64,000 bases of DNA. Source: Pollenia angustigena (Eukaryota; Arthropoda; Insecta; Diptera; Polleniidae). The stretch is taken from positions 222,703,803 to 222,767,802 of the forward strand of contig OV884059.1 in NCBI GenBank assembly GCA_930367215.1, given 5' to 3'. Positions 12,124-22,189 of this stretch are shown one piece after another; positions within the stretch are counted from its first letter, which is position 1, and each line of letters begins with the position of its first letter. The position numbers and the translations under genes were made by a program. The notes under the pieces are model-generated. The model had not been told where the DNA came from, did no database searches, and saw only the letters and a program-made list of their open reading frames with translations.

Positions 12124-12235
12124 CGTAGCCGAGTTGTTAAGTTCTCTCCTGAGACTGATGATATTACCAGTTCGAATCCCCAAAATTTTTTTTTTAAATT
12201 TTTTTTATTTAATTTTTTTATGTTCAAAAAAAAGA
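12124..12235 (+). mobile_element. tRNA(Ser/Leu)-derived SINE head with T/A-rich tail
   Basis: A-box TAGCCGAGTTGTTAAG (12128-12143) and B-box GTTCGAATCCC (12171-12181) are both close to consensus and spaced as in type II tRNAs with a variable arm. The cloverleaf acceptor stem does not close, and a long T/A-rich tail follows directly. This is the usual form of a tRNA-derived SINE. Confidence 0.6.
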
Positions 12236-12495
12236 TTTTAAAATTATAAAACGAATTTCAAACATCAACTTTGGCAAAAGAGAAAACGGGCTTAGGTACA
12301 CATATAAATTTTTTTGTTTTTTATATTCTTCGGCATGACGAAATGAAAAGTTGGCGTGGCTCAATTAATATTTATTTATACCTATCTAAAGAACGTTATT
12401 TATGTACATATATGTGTAACTTTTTGTTCTTATATCATCATGGTGAAGGGTATATAAGATTCGGCATAGCCGAATATAGCACTCTTACTTGTTAA

Positions 12496-14666
12496 AATTA
12501 CTTTCGGTAAATCGGATTTAATTACAAAAAGTTTTTACCCTTTTTTTGCCTATTTTTTAATTTTTTTTCTTACAATGTTTAATTTCAAACCGTCACTTAC
12601 AACAGCACCGTTATATATTTGATATATATTTCTTCGCCTACTAACGTAGAATTTTGTGCACTTTAACAGAGTACATTCAGTTTTAAAGGTACTTAATCTT
12701 TTTTTAAATAATCCGTGAAATCACCGCCTTTGACCTCTGTGTGAAATAACGGTATAACTCGAAAACAAGAGCTTATCTAAAAAAATGGTTAGCACCATTG
12801 GATTCAGCGTACCTGAATTATGTTAAAACGCCATGTGCCCGGCTTGTCTGTTTTTTCAACTAGTACAGTGTAGCCATTCAGCCAGATATAGCTGTAAGAT
12901 TAAAGCCGCTGGCAACTATCAAAGTTCGGGAGTCCTTATTGGAAAACCCTTATTAAGAGCAGCAATTAAAATTGTATTTAATATCAAACTATAGTTACAT
13001 ATTTTATTTTAAAGGTTTGTGTTTGTTGGGTAGCGGCGAAATTGTTTTCTTTTATGTAGCTGAAAGTGCTTAAATAAAATAAATGTACGCTTTGGGAATA
13101 CATTCGTTTGCATTTTTTTTTTTTTGTCAATTACAAAAACTGAAGTTCATTTTTTTTGCATTTTTTTTTTAAATTGTAAGTATGTACTACATAAATTGCA
13201 AAGACTGGAAACTAGATATAGAAAACTGTTTTAATCTAAGATTTAAACTTTTGAAAGTTAGATAACGGGTCGACTTTTTTGATATGACTATATACAACCG
13301 TTGTCTGATTTTGATTCTTTTTTTTTAATTTTAATGTACAAACTTTTGCTAACCATCAGTTTTCGCACATCAAGTATAAAACTCTTGTTCCAAAATAATC
13401 GTTAACGTTTTTCGATTGTTTTTCAAATTCTGTTATGGCCACTTGCAGCACCTAAAGTGGCGTAAGTATGAATATCCTTAAATTAACTTAATATGTTATA
13501 AAACTGGTCATTTGAATAATCGTCAAATGTGTAATATAAATCACTACAACGTCATGTTTTTAATCCAAAAATCGTTTAAATGACAATTTATATTGGTAAA
13601 TCTGGCAACAATGATATCAAGTTATTGAGCAATTTCTCGTGTTTTTAGGCTAATTAAATCAGGGACCGTAACAGTTATAAGTCACATCAAAAAAGATCTT
13701 TTATTATAACAGTTATTTTGTTAATTAAAAACAAAAAATCCACCTAAAACAGTTATTTTGCAACGTATAAATAAAATGTCGAATTAAACTCTTCAAAATA
13801 GTTTTTTATTTATTTTATTTGATTTATCGGCATTTTTCCGATTATTTGCCTCTAAATTATCAAAGTGCCGATTTGCCGATTTTCGTTAAAAAATGGCGAT
13901 TTTTCGATAAACATTGAAAACAAGGTAACTTTTTGTTGTTTTATTGTGTTTTCTTTTCTACAAAAAATGTTACATTTTATTAAAAAAAATTCAATTTGGT
14001 GTTCGTTTCTAAAAAATACTTTGCTCTCTAAAAGGGCAACGTGTTTTATTAAAAAAAAAATTCACTTTTTAATGCCATAAGGCATTGCACTTTACACCTC
14101 GTATAAATCGAGAGTGTTGATAATGTCCTGTAAAAAGAAGGCTTCTGTTTATATAAAGGGTTACCAGACAAAGTTGGGGAAAAATCGCCTCTAATCAGGA
14201 CAGTAAAAATTTAAAGTTTTAATAGTTATTTTTTCGTTTATTTTATAGTAAAAACAAAAGAACACATTACATTGTAAATGGTAGGTTGTCAGTGATATAA
14301 AATTTAAATGGATTCGGTGTTATAAAATTGTTTTTGAAAAAAGAACGTCAAGTCAAAAAATCGTAAAAACTAGATGTAAAATATGGCGATTTCTCATTAA
14401 AATACAGGGCATAACATAAAACTCAGTTCAGGAGTTTGATTTTTCCCTTTATTAAATATATTTAAAGTCAACTTAAACTTGCCGCTGATCAAATCTTTAC
14501 AATTTATTGTTATTAAACAAGTCGACATCAAAAACAAAACTCTGTTTTCAAGAGTTTTATCCAAACTTTTATTTTTTCGTTAAAAAATGAATCTTAACTA
14601 TGGAGTAGATCTCGTTTTTTAAGATCACCATGGATTCTGAAAAAGCACCTTAATACGAACATATTG
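12496..14666. other. AT-rich DNA, no gene recognised
   Basis: Several short words recur (AACAGTTAT near 13668-13755; GCCGATTT/CGGCATTTTTCCG near 13830-13900), suggesting eroded MITEs, but no convincing pair of termini was found. Open frames are short and Phe/Lys/Asn-rich. Confidence 0.35.
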
Positions 14667-14855
14667 CACTGAAAGAACTTTCTTCGCAATACCAATGAAT
14701 TTTGACATTAATCCCATGAAAAATTGCATTAAAAAGAAACGTATGCAGCGCTTCGTTGGATCAATGAAACCTGTTTCATTAAAATGAATTTAATGAAACA
14801 ATTACATTAGATTTATGAATATTTTTCATTGGATGAATACGTTCAATAAAGTAAA

Positions 14856-15395
14856 TTTTTTTTTTTTTTTTTTTTCAAAAGATTTTGCTATTCGTGCTTA
14901 ATTCCCAGTTTTTATTCTTGACAAAATCACTTGAAATTTATTGTTGATGGGATAAGCTATTCCTATGCATTTCACTGGTTGCTTAGGCCAGATCATCAGG
15001 AAACTTCATCCATAAAGATTTTAGACAAACTAAAGATATTAAACCAAATAAAACTGTTAAACGTATAAGAATTATAGCAACAGTTCTACTTGTAACAATA
15101 TCAAAGCTTGAACAACACACATCAACAATAAACAACAGTGGGTTTATCTCATCTTACATTCCCCACTACAATTAGTTGAAATTCTCTCAACATTAATTGT
15201 AGTTGTAAGTAGGTTAAGAAAAACAAAATAAAAACAACAACAACTTACAAAAGATGTTGTCAATTAAGTGTTTTTTAGGCCGTGCAGTTGCCTGTTTATT
15301 ATCAAAAAGTAATTTCAATTTTTGGGAATACAAAATTTTAATTTCAAAAGATTTTGCTATTCGTGCTTAATTCCCAGTTTTTATTCTTGACAAAA
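14856..15395 (-). mobile_element. Penelope-like (?) retroelement 3' region, copy 1
   Basis: The ~490-bp body 14876-15342 is near-identical to parts of 27510-28150 and 34014-34640. Its terminal ~45 bp (14876-14921) is repeated directly at 15350-15395, a partial tandem arrangement like the pseudo-LTRs of Penelope-like elements. A 20-base T-run at 14856-14875 would be a 3' poly(A) on the minus strand. A hammerhead-like core lies at 14970-14999. No coding domain is present, so the class rests on structure alone. Confidence 0.4.
14970..14999 (-). ncRNA. Hammerhead-ribozyme-like core (candidate)
   Basis: Minus strand reads CTGATGA, then a possible stem II of CTGG/CCAG with loop CCTAAGCAA, then GAAA. 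These are the invariant CUGANGA and GAAA core boxes. I could not identify a cleavage-site UH with matching stems I and III, so activity is unproven. Penelope-like elements are known to carry hammerhead motifs. Confidence 0.3.
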
Positions 15396-15545
15396 AAATT
15401 TTTTTTTTTTAATTTTTTTTTATTTAATTTTATTTTTTTTCTGTCTCTGGCGGGAATCGTTCCCGCAACCCCGTCACTACCAGCTCGCCTACCGGGGCAG
15501 TGTAGTTTTTGAATAAAAGAACTATGTTTTTTGTCATTTCTCAAT
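15396..15545 (-). mobile_element. tRNA-derived SINE, copy 1
   Basis: On the minus strand the body starts near 15545, has an A-box-like segment after ACTGCCCCGGTAG, a B-box-like GGAACGATTCCCGCC (about 15440-15460), and an A-rich tail to 15396. The same body recurs at 38580-38790, including 'ctctggcggga' and 'ggggcagtgtagttttt'. Two copies sharing body and A-rich 3' tail define a SINE family. Confidence 0.6.
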
Positions 15546-15951
15546 TAAGAGCGTAAATATGAGATTAAAAAAATTTTTGATTTCATAAATTTAATGTTAT
15601 GTTACATTAGATGTATGAAATAATTAAATCTTACATTTTTTAATTAACAATTTAAAATTGTTTTAAGAAAACTATAATTTTGTATTAATTTATGCATATA
15701 GTTATGTTTGTATATTGTTTTATTTATGTTCCCAATTAAAATTGTTTGTTTAACTTGGACAAACTTAAGTTTTCATATATCCAATGAAAATTTTTAACGT
15801 AATTACGAAAGCCAATGAAGCGATTTTAAGGAAAATACTTCATTATAACTATGAAATTCCATTTAGACAATGAAAATGTTCATTCAACCAATGAAATTTT
15901 TTTTATGAAAATGATTCATTAAATATATGAAGTATTTTTTTTTCAGTGTGG

Positions 15952-16403
15952 TATATGAAAGTTAAGGTCTCCGTTGACGGTGCCTGTATTAAAGTTTTTG
16001 TTCCCTAATATTCGATTGGGAACTGTTTAATTGTTGTAAATATTGCAACATAAGTTAAAAAAGTTTTAACACTGGATAATTGTTAAAAGCCAGTATAAAA
16101 GCAAAATGTCTCTTGCAACAAAAAATTTTTTAATCTTAACTTTATTTTAACGTTACATTTTATTTATTTCGTTTCAGGTAAGTTTTCGAAAGCTAGCGAG
16201 CTTAATTTTGTACATAACAAAAAAAAAAAAAACAAATTGGTAAGTTTAGTAAATGTGTTTGACACTTAATTTAAAATATTTAAAAAGTATTTTTTGTTGG
16301 AATTGCTTAGAGAAGAAGCGTTAATAAAGAAGTTTTTAAAAGAAATTTATGTTAAAAAATTTAAGTTTTAGCTTAAAGGTTTTTTTCTGATCGAATGAAT
16401 TAA
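15952..16403. other. AT-rich DNA, nothing recognised
   Basis: No transposon end or coding motif. A CAGGTAAGT string at 16175-16183 looks like a splice donor but has no exon context. Confidence 0.3.
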
Positions 16404-16632
16404 GGCCGGGGGCCTGATTCTGGCAGTCGTGATCGAGTACTTTCTCGATACGAAAGCAATTTAATATCTAATTTTTTCAGTCAATACTGAACGAATCAGA
16501 ATTATTTTGTAAAGCATTTCAATTGAGTTTCAAAATACTGAAAAAATAATTTCGATTCGTTCAGTATCGAAATTAAATTGCTTTCGAATCGAGAAAGTAC
16601 TCGATCACAACTACCCGAACTAGGCCCCGGGC
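16404..16632. mobile_element. Hairpin MITE, copy 1 (GGCCTNATTCTGGCAGTCG family)
   Basis: A near-perfect inverted repeat: GGGGGCCTGATTCTGGCAGT...ATCGAGTACTTTCTCGAT on the left is mirrored on the right up to GGCCCCGGGC. The whole element folds on itself with a small loop near 16515. Related copies are at 53790-53935 (about one half) and 62808-63053 (complete). Confidence 0.8.
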
Positions 16633-17465
16633 TTATGAGATGTGGATTAAGTTTAAACTTAGTTGTACGTAGTCTGAAATTCGGATTTTTCCGGCAGAGT
16701 ATGATTTTTTTATTTCATTTTTATTTCATTTCATTAAAGACCAAATATTTTGGGCAAATCTAATCTGTTCCGTAAAAATTTTGTATACAAACTTGGTAAT
16801 AACGGCGCAAATCTGTGTTTAGATTAGGGTTCGAAAAAAACTGTACACTATCGTAACGTATTTTTCTAACACATAAACTCCAATTTTTTTTTTGTTTGTG
16901 AATGTGTACACAGACAAATACGGTACACAACGAGTGTGAGCTGACCAACACAAACACTAAGATAACGTACATAACTTTTTTTAGCGTACATGTACAGTAT
17001 TTTTAGCGTTCTTATCTGTACTTTTTAGTGTACACTTAGTGTACTTTTAACGTGCGTGTACCTTATTTTTTTAATTGTATAGTAGTTAACTTTTTATACA
17101 CTTCTTTTTTTAAAGGAAAATAAATAATAAATATTAGATCAAAGGAAAAAATCAAAAAATTTTATTGAAAAAACCAGCCAAAGTTGATTTGAAGGCGAGT
17201 TGTATAACAGGAGTGCAGAAATATAAAAAATATGCAAAAGTGTACTAATGCTTTATGCAGTAGAGAAAAGATCATTGTTAGATATAAACTAAACCTAGTT
17301 TTACTGGGATCACAACAACCCAGTCTAAATATGATAATTTATATTTAATTGATTTAAAATTGTTAAATAAAGAACTTAGATCTTAATTTATTTCTTATAT
17401 TGACCAAAATAATCGTCTACATTTTCAATAAACAGCGTTTTTAGCTTGTTAATTTAATGTTTTCT

Positions 17466-17712
17466 GCAGCCGTATTATGTCATTCGCTTGGCTAAAGCTC
17501 AATCTCGATCGCTTTAATGCCTAAGAGAATACAAAATTTTAAAACTTTAGCGAAGACATTAAAGGCTAAAATTGCTGCGAATCAGATTTTTATGGCATTG
17601 CCAAATTTAGCAATGCATGTTACAGAATTACATTCGTAACCAAAAATCGCTTATCAATTATAGATTTTTAGCGATAGAAATTTAGCTTTAGCGAATTACG
17701 GAATACGGCTGC
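17466..17712. mobile_element. Hairpin MITE, GCAGCCGTATT ends
   Basis: Ends GCAGCCGTATTATGTCATTC and, from outside on the right, GCAGCCGTATTCCGTAATTC are matched inverted repeats. The interior is filled with GCTAAA/TTTAGCG words. No coding capacity. Confidence 0.75.
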
Positions 17713-18489
17713 TGGTTGTTGAAAAGAGTCACTTAAATTTACTCATAAGTAAATGTTGCGTTTACGTAAACGTTCGACCCCATGTTAATTAAGGCCTTTT
17801 ACGTTTTTGGTAACGATTTATTTGTTGAAATGAAGTAAAGTTTTGCTCAAATTAAGATTGTCTTGTTTTTAAGTTTCTTTTTATTTTATTTTTTTTATAA
17901 ACTGCTTTCTAATTAGTTTGAAGTTAATTCCAGATGACAGGTTGTTACTTAAATGTATCAAATTTATTTTAATAAATGACAACGTGTTGCTTGAAGCATA
18001 AACAGAACTTTTATTAAACAACTTAAATCTATTTTTCCAGTTAAATATGCACATGAACTCAAGTTTATTTTTCTTTTTTTTGAAAAAAAAGAAAAGAAAA
18101 GAAAATAAATTTAAGAAGATTTAGATGCACATAAATCTCTTTGAAAAATATTTTCTTATGAAAATAAGAACTTTATTCAAATTTTTGTAAAATGTATAAA
18201 AGGAAAATCTTATAAAATCAATTGTTTAGTAACGTAACGATTCAATCAAATTGTTATAATATTGAAATCCTTGGACTAAAATGTTTTACTAGAAATATAA
18301 AAAAGACAAGTAAATGTCGTCTTTTCTGTTTATTTATTTTGTGGAAAATTAAATTTTTAGTTCATGTCTTTGAAAATTAGGATTTTTTTTTTATTAAATT
18401 CTGGTTTTTTCTACGCATTAAGTTAAATCGTCAATTTTATTATTCATGCGTGAAAAAATAGTTGTCTTAAAAGCGACAAATCGTCGCCG
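17713..18489. other. AT-rich DNA, no feature
   Basis: No coding or repeat signature beyond A/T homopolymers. Confidence 0.35.
18485..18489. repeat. Target site duplication CGCCG, left copy
   Basis: Immediately precedes the left heptamer; the identical 5 bp follows the right heptamer at 21719-21723. Transib elements duplicate 5 bp, usually GC-rich (CGNCG type). Confidence 0.9.
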
Positions 18490-18527
18490 CACAGTGGCTG
18501 AAAATCGTTTTTCATCGGCCAAAAATC
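18490..18527. repeat. Transib left TIR with RSS-like layout
   Basis: Heptamer CACAGTG, 22-bp spacer, then CCAAAAATC, which matches the RSS nonamer ACAAAAACC at 7 of 9 positions by my count. This is the 23-RSS-like organisation described for Transib termini. Confidence 0.75.
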
Positions 18528-18716
18528 TGTAACTTTTGAACCGATAGAGATAATATTGCAATTTTTTTTTTGCGGGAGAGAAGACTTCTTGAACTTTTTT
18601 ACAGTTTTAATTTTGTTAAAAAACTTTTGATGTTTTTTAGCATTTAGTATGAAAATGCTAATGATTGAGATTGAGAACTATGGTATTTTTTTATTAAAAA
18701 AGTGGGATTTTTTTCA

Positions 18717-18977
18717 ACCCACTGTTTTAAGAACTTTTTAATCTACATAACTGCCGAATTTCGTTAGCATATCTTTGTTCATGTCAGATTTATAGAATGT
18801 CAAACCTTAAAAATATTATTTTTTACTCATATTGAAAGCCCTTTTATTCATTTACACTATATATTAATAATTTTAATGTTTGACATTCTATAAATCTAAC
18901 ATGAATAAAGGTATCATAATGAATTTTGGCATTTATGTAGATTAAAGAGTTCTTAAAACAGTGGACTGAAAAACATC
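18717..18977. repeat. Fold-back inside Transib
   Basis: About 100-bp arms (18717-18818 and 18876-18977) sharing CACTGTTTTAAGAACT and TTTATAGAATGTCAAAC in inverted orientation. Could be an internal structure of this Transib subfamily or an inserted MITE. Confidence 0.75.
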
Positions 18978-19621
18978 CCCATTTTTGATAAACAAATACC
19001 CAAATTCCCAATCCCGGAAAACGGCTTTAAATTTTTTTTTTGTTCAATAAAGGCAATATAATTTACCATTCGATATTGCTCAGAATTTTCTAGAAAATAA
19101 TCGACATATTAGAAAACATTACTGTTCTAAATGTATAAAAATCGGTGTGCTGAATTATTAGAATTTTTTACTCAAATAATTTTTTTTTTTTTTGTTTGAA
19201 AAATTTGATTTGGAATAGGGCATATGGGAGTAAAAATGTCAAACTGACTATAAATTGCTTCTACAAGCATACACTTAATGTTTTTTTTTTGAAAAATATA
19301 AACATTTGTATATATTTTCTCCAGAAATTATTCTTATTCATATTACCTTTATATGCATATACATTCGCCTCGTATATGCCACTATACCTTGAAAAAAAAT
19401 GTATAGGCATGTAATAATACCTATGATCATTTTGTGAATACGTTTCTACATTATCAACTCTACAACAGGTTCAACTGGAACCAGTTCCACTAGAAAACTT
19501 TTTAGATTAAAAAAATAAATAAGTGTAAATTTAACATTTTTTTTTTGCTTTTTTTATTTAAATAACAATAAGAACAAAAACATATTTTTTGCTTAAATAA
19601 CAATAAAATTTATTATATCTA

Positions 19622-20640
19622 CTATTGATTCGGTTGGAAAATTGCCTCCAAATATTCCATATTTGGCTTTGTATTATCTTTGTCCTGTAGCAGCCCTTTT
19701 GCTTCTTCATCTAAGTCCCGATGTTCTACTTTCCATTGACTTCGAATGCTAGAGATGAGCGGATCTGACGTTGCCAACAATATATTAAACAGATCTTCGT
19801 TCGTAAAATCTCGTGATATTTTTCTGGTATTTTGCTCCCTATAAAATCTGTAATCTTTATTCCTTTTTTCCTGGGCTTCTTCTCACAGATCTCCTAGTGG
19901 TACTAAATGATGCCTAATGACATCCTCTGCATGATAAAGGATTTTATGAACCGTTGCAGACATATTTCTCCATGGATATTTGATAGTATATATTCGAGCT
20001 GTTTCTTTGGCATAATCCCTAAATTTTCTATAATCAATTTGTTCATTGCATGCAAGTACATCAATGATTGTTTTAAATCTTGATATAAGACTTATATCAA
20101 CACCTGTTTTTTCAGATGCTTTTTTGGGATCAGAAAATAACCTTCTTGCTGTATTCCAATCATTCGTATTGCCTGATCCTTGTTTTGGTTGGTCTATAAT
20201 CAAGCCACATTTGCGAAATTCATCCTGAACATGCTTCTTTTTTATACTTCTTAAATCCTTGTTGGTTTTATTGTTTCTTATTGATCCTGTAGGTCCAAAA
20301 TCCAAATCATAACTGATTTTTAGTATGTGCTCCATAATTCGTATTCTTGTATGTAGCGGCGATAATCCAAATTCATATGCATTAGTACTATCTAATGACT
20401 TTTCCGGGACTTTTAATTTGCTTTAATTTGCTTGATGTGGTTTGGCATATAATGCAGCTGGATGAAGCCTTTGTGTCAGTCAAAGCCTGGCCTACTTTTC
20501 CGTCTATCATCGTTAGCACTTATTGATAGTTAACTTCAATTATATGGCCATCTATTTCTAATTCTAATGGCCGTAGTGTTGCAATTTCTATAAATTCTAT
20601 ACTTCTGAATTTCAATTTGACTACAATATAGAACCTGAAA
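19622..20640 (-). pseudogene. Transib (RAG1-like) transposase, C-terminal half
   Basis: Encodes the C-terminal core of a Transib/RAG1-type DDE transposase, which cuts at CACWRTG heptamers and forms hairpins. In order: an LELEIDG segment (near 20550), TMIDGKV and a CIIC zinc-binding pair matching the RAG1 ZnC2 region, FGLSPLHTRIRIMEH, then NTARRLFSDP, a helical stretch, VHKILYHAEDVI and EEAQEKRNKDYRFYR near the C-terminus. By eye these follow the order in RAG1 core (LHCDIGN, FARKLM, FHKTLAHVPEII, SEGNESGNKLFRRFR). Lesions: TAA at 20520-20522, a 10-bp tandem duplication near 20418-20437 that shifts frame, and TGA at 19883-19885. The last TGA sits four codons before the Glu that aligns with RAG1 E962, and the frame then runs on to a TAG at 19622-19624. 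The segment with the first catalytic Asp is missing. Confidence 0.85.
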
Positions 20641-21510
20641 AAATATTTAATAACACAACAGGTATAATCGGTACAGTAATACAACATAACATTGTTTTAA
20701 GACTGCTTTACTACCAATATAAAAAATGTTGAACCCACTATTGATAAGAGTTTGACATAAAACATAATCCATCCGATTAAAAAACTAGAAAAACCGTTAT
20801 AAAATCAAGCCAAAAAATCCGTTTTATCCGAATATCTCCAAAGGCAAAGAAGATAACCTAAAAATGTAAGCATATTTTTTGTAGCATACCTTAAATTCAA
20901 ATTTTTTTGAAATCCATAAAATATTTTTGGTGAATTTTTTAAAAGTTTGAATTTCCGAGGTTACCAATTTTAGAGGTCCGCAAGTCACACTCCCGACCCT
21001 CCATTCTTTCAATTCAACTCAAAAGCTATCCGGCTATGACAGTTTAAAATTTCATTCAAATATGTTCAGCCGTTCATAAGAAGCAAAATAATTTTTCAAA
21101 ACAAAACGTTCGTAAACCCTTGTGTTATATTTCAGTCATATGAGCAGCTTAAATAAAAATAGCAAAAAAAAAATGTTGCGAGTAATTTCATTAAAATGAA
21201 AAAAGTGTTCAACAGACAGTTCCAAACAGTTGAACAAGTATATATGGGGTTAAAGAGGACACTTTCAGCTTTCTGATGGTACTAAAATCTCTTTAACCCA
21301 TTTTGACCCTAACAAGTTCTACTCCTCTAAAATTCGGATCTAACTAAAATATAGAACCTGGGGAAACATTTAATAACACATCAGGTATAAATGATACAGT
21401 GATGTAATGAACCACTTTTTAAAGACTACTATCCCACTAATATAACAAAAAAAAAAATTCGAGCCATTATTGATAACGGTTTGCGAGAAATCATAATTTA
21501 GTTCTGATCA
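20625..21510. repeat. Direct repeat pair, ~165 bp, within Transib
   Basis: 20625-20790 and 21345-21510 are diverged direct copies sharing 'aatatagaacctg', 'atttaataacaca' and 'attgataa(g/c)' in the same order. The intervening 0.55 kb holds no recognisable coding sequence where the transposase N-terminus would be expected. Confidence 0.65.
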
Positions 21511-21680
21511 AATTTACAAAAATTAATTTTTTTCTAAAACAACATAAAATATTTGTTTCCAGCAACATGCCACAGCCACAATTATCAATATTTTAATCTA
21601 GTTTTTTGGATACCTCAGTTCTAATATGTTTGCTATCGAATGGCATTAAAATTTTTGAAATCAGCGATGACAAAAAATTG

Positions 21681-21718
21681 GACTTTTGGCCGATGAAATT
21701 CAATTTTCAGCCACAGTG
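21681..21718. repeat. Transib right TIR with RSS-like layout
   Basis: Read inward: CACTGTG, 22-bp spacer, CCAAAAGTC (6 of 9 matches to the RSS nonamer). Mirrors the left TIR with a few substitutions; the 5-bp duplication follows at 21719-21723. Confidence 0.75.
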
Positions 21719-21743
21719 CGCCGTAGAGTTTAAACCTGCTAAA

Positions 21744-21905
21744 ACCCCTTTCAGATCCGGCAAGTTAGTTTCGCAAGTTACTTGCCAAATACAAAACAGT
21801 CTGTACAAAATAGTTTTTTCCTTACCCCGACCTTACAGCTGACGTCTACCAACCAAAAGTTGCGAAAGAGACTTGCGCAAGTAACTTGCCGAGTGTGAAA
21901 GGGGT
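21744..21905. mobile_element. Small MITE, ACCCCTTTCA ends
   Basis: ACCCCTTTCAGATCCGGCAA on the left matches ACCCCTTTCACACTCGGCAA read inward from the right. Internal GCAAGT(T)ACTTGC words are palindromic. Flanks CTAAA/CTAAC suggest a short target duplication. It lies 26 bp from the Transib end. Confidence 0.7.
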
Positions 21906-22189
21906 CTAACTTACTTCAAGAAAATTTTACAGGGCAGACAAAAAACTTTGAATGTTTTCTATTTCTAGCTTAAGAAGAAAATCTTTTTATATTTGATTTA
22001 TTTTCTAATATTCTAAAGAGTCACAAATTGAAGTAAATGTTTTTCTTAGTCGATGCGGTGTCACTTTATCTTTCGAACGGCCTCAAAATGTAAAAATGGA
22101 TCTGGCAGGTTTACAGTACAAGCCGACAAAATATTGTTAATTAAAACGGCAGCAGAAACAGAAAGTTATATAAATGCCGTTCTTTTATA

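Larger units (their letters stand above)
10456..12495 (-). mobile_element. DINE-1/Helentron-like repeat, copy B, with fold-back insert
   Basis: Opens with a hairpin (CCTTCACCAC...GTGGTGAAAAGG, 10478-10501) followed by 'tcattccgtttg', and closes at 12437-12495 with GGTGAAGGGTATATAAGATT, a small stem (TTCGGCATAGCCGAA) and 'cactcttacttgtt'. Both ends match the family signature at 6671-6716, 23880-24195 and 60885-61855. Much of the interior is occupied by the fold-back structure 10999-12059 and a SINE head. Confidence 0.55.
14667..15951. mobile_element. CACTGAAA-type MITE, interrupted by retroelements
   Basis: Left end CACTGAAAGAAC (14667) pairs with the right end read from outside, CACTGAAAAAAAAATACTTC (to 15951). 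Both sub-terminal parts are dense in CAATGAAA/TTCATTG words (14690-14840 and 15775-15930). A Penelope-like 3' end and a SINE have been inserted in the middle (14856-15545). No coding sequence of its own. Confidence 0.6.
18490..21718 (-). mobile_element. Transib DNA transposon, full-length but inactive
   Basis: TIRs: left CACAGTGGCTGAAAATC (18490) and right, read from outside, CACTGTGGCTGAAAATT; similarity extends through CATCGGCCAAAA about 30 bp in. Both begin with the Transib/RSS heptamer CACWRTG. The element is flanked by a perfect 5-bp duplication CGCCG (18485-18489 and 21719-21723), matching the GC-rich 5-bp target preference of Transib. Inside are a minus-strand RAG1-like transposase pseudogene (19622-20640), a ~100-bp-arm fold-back (18717-18977) and a repeated ~165-bp block (20625-20790 and 21345-21510). 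Length 3,229 bp is normal for a Transib, but the N-terminal half of the gene is not recognisable. Confidence 0.9.

Noticed and set aside
16175..16183. CAGGTAAGT as a real splice donor
   Set aside because: No upstream open frame or downstream acceptor/exon; isolated consensus strings are expected by chance in 64 kb.
19741..19775. TAGAGATGAGCG match to the MITE end at 36200
   Set aside because: Here the string is part of the Transib coding sequence (SDPLISSIRS) and has no partner end; chance match.
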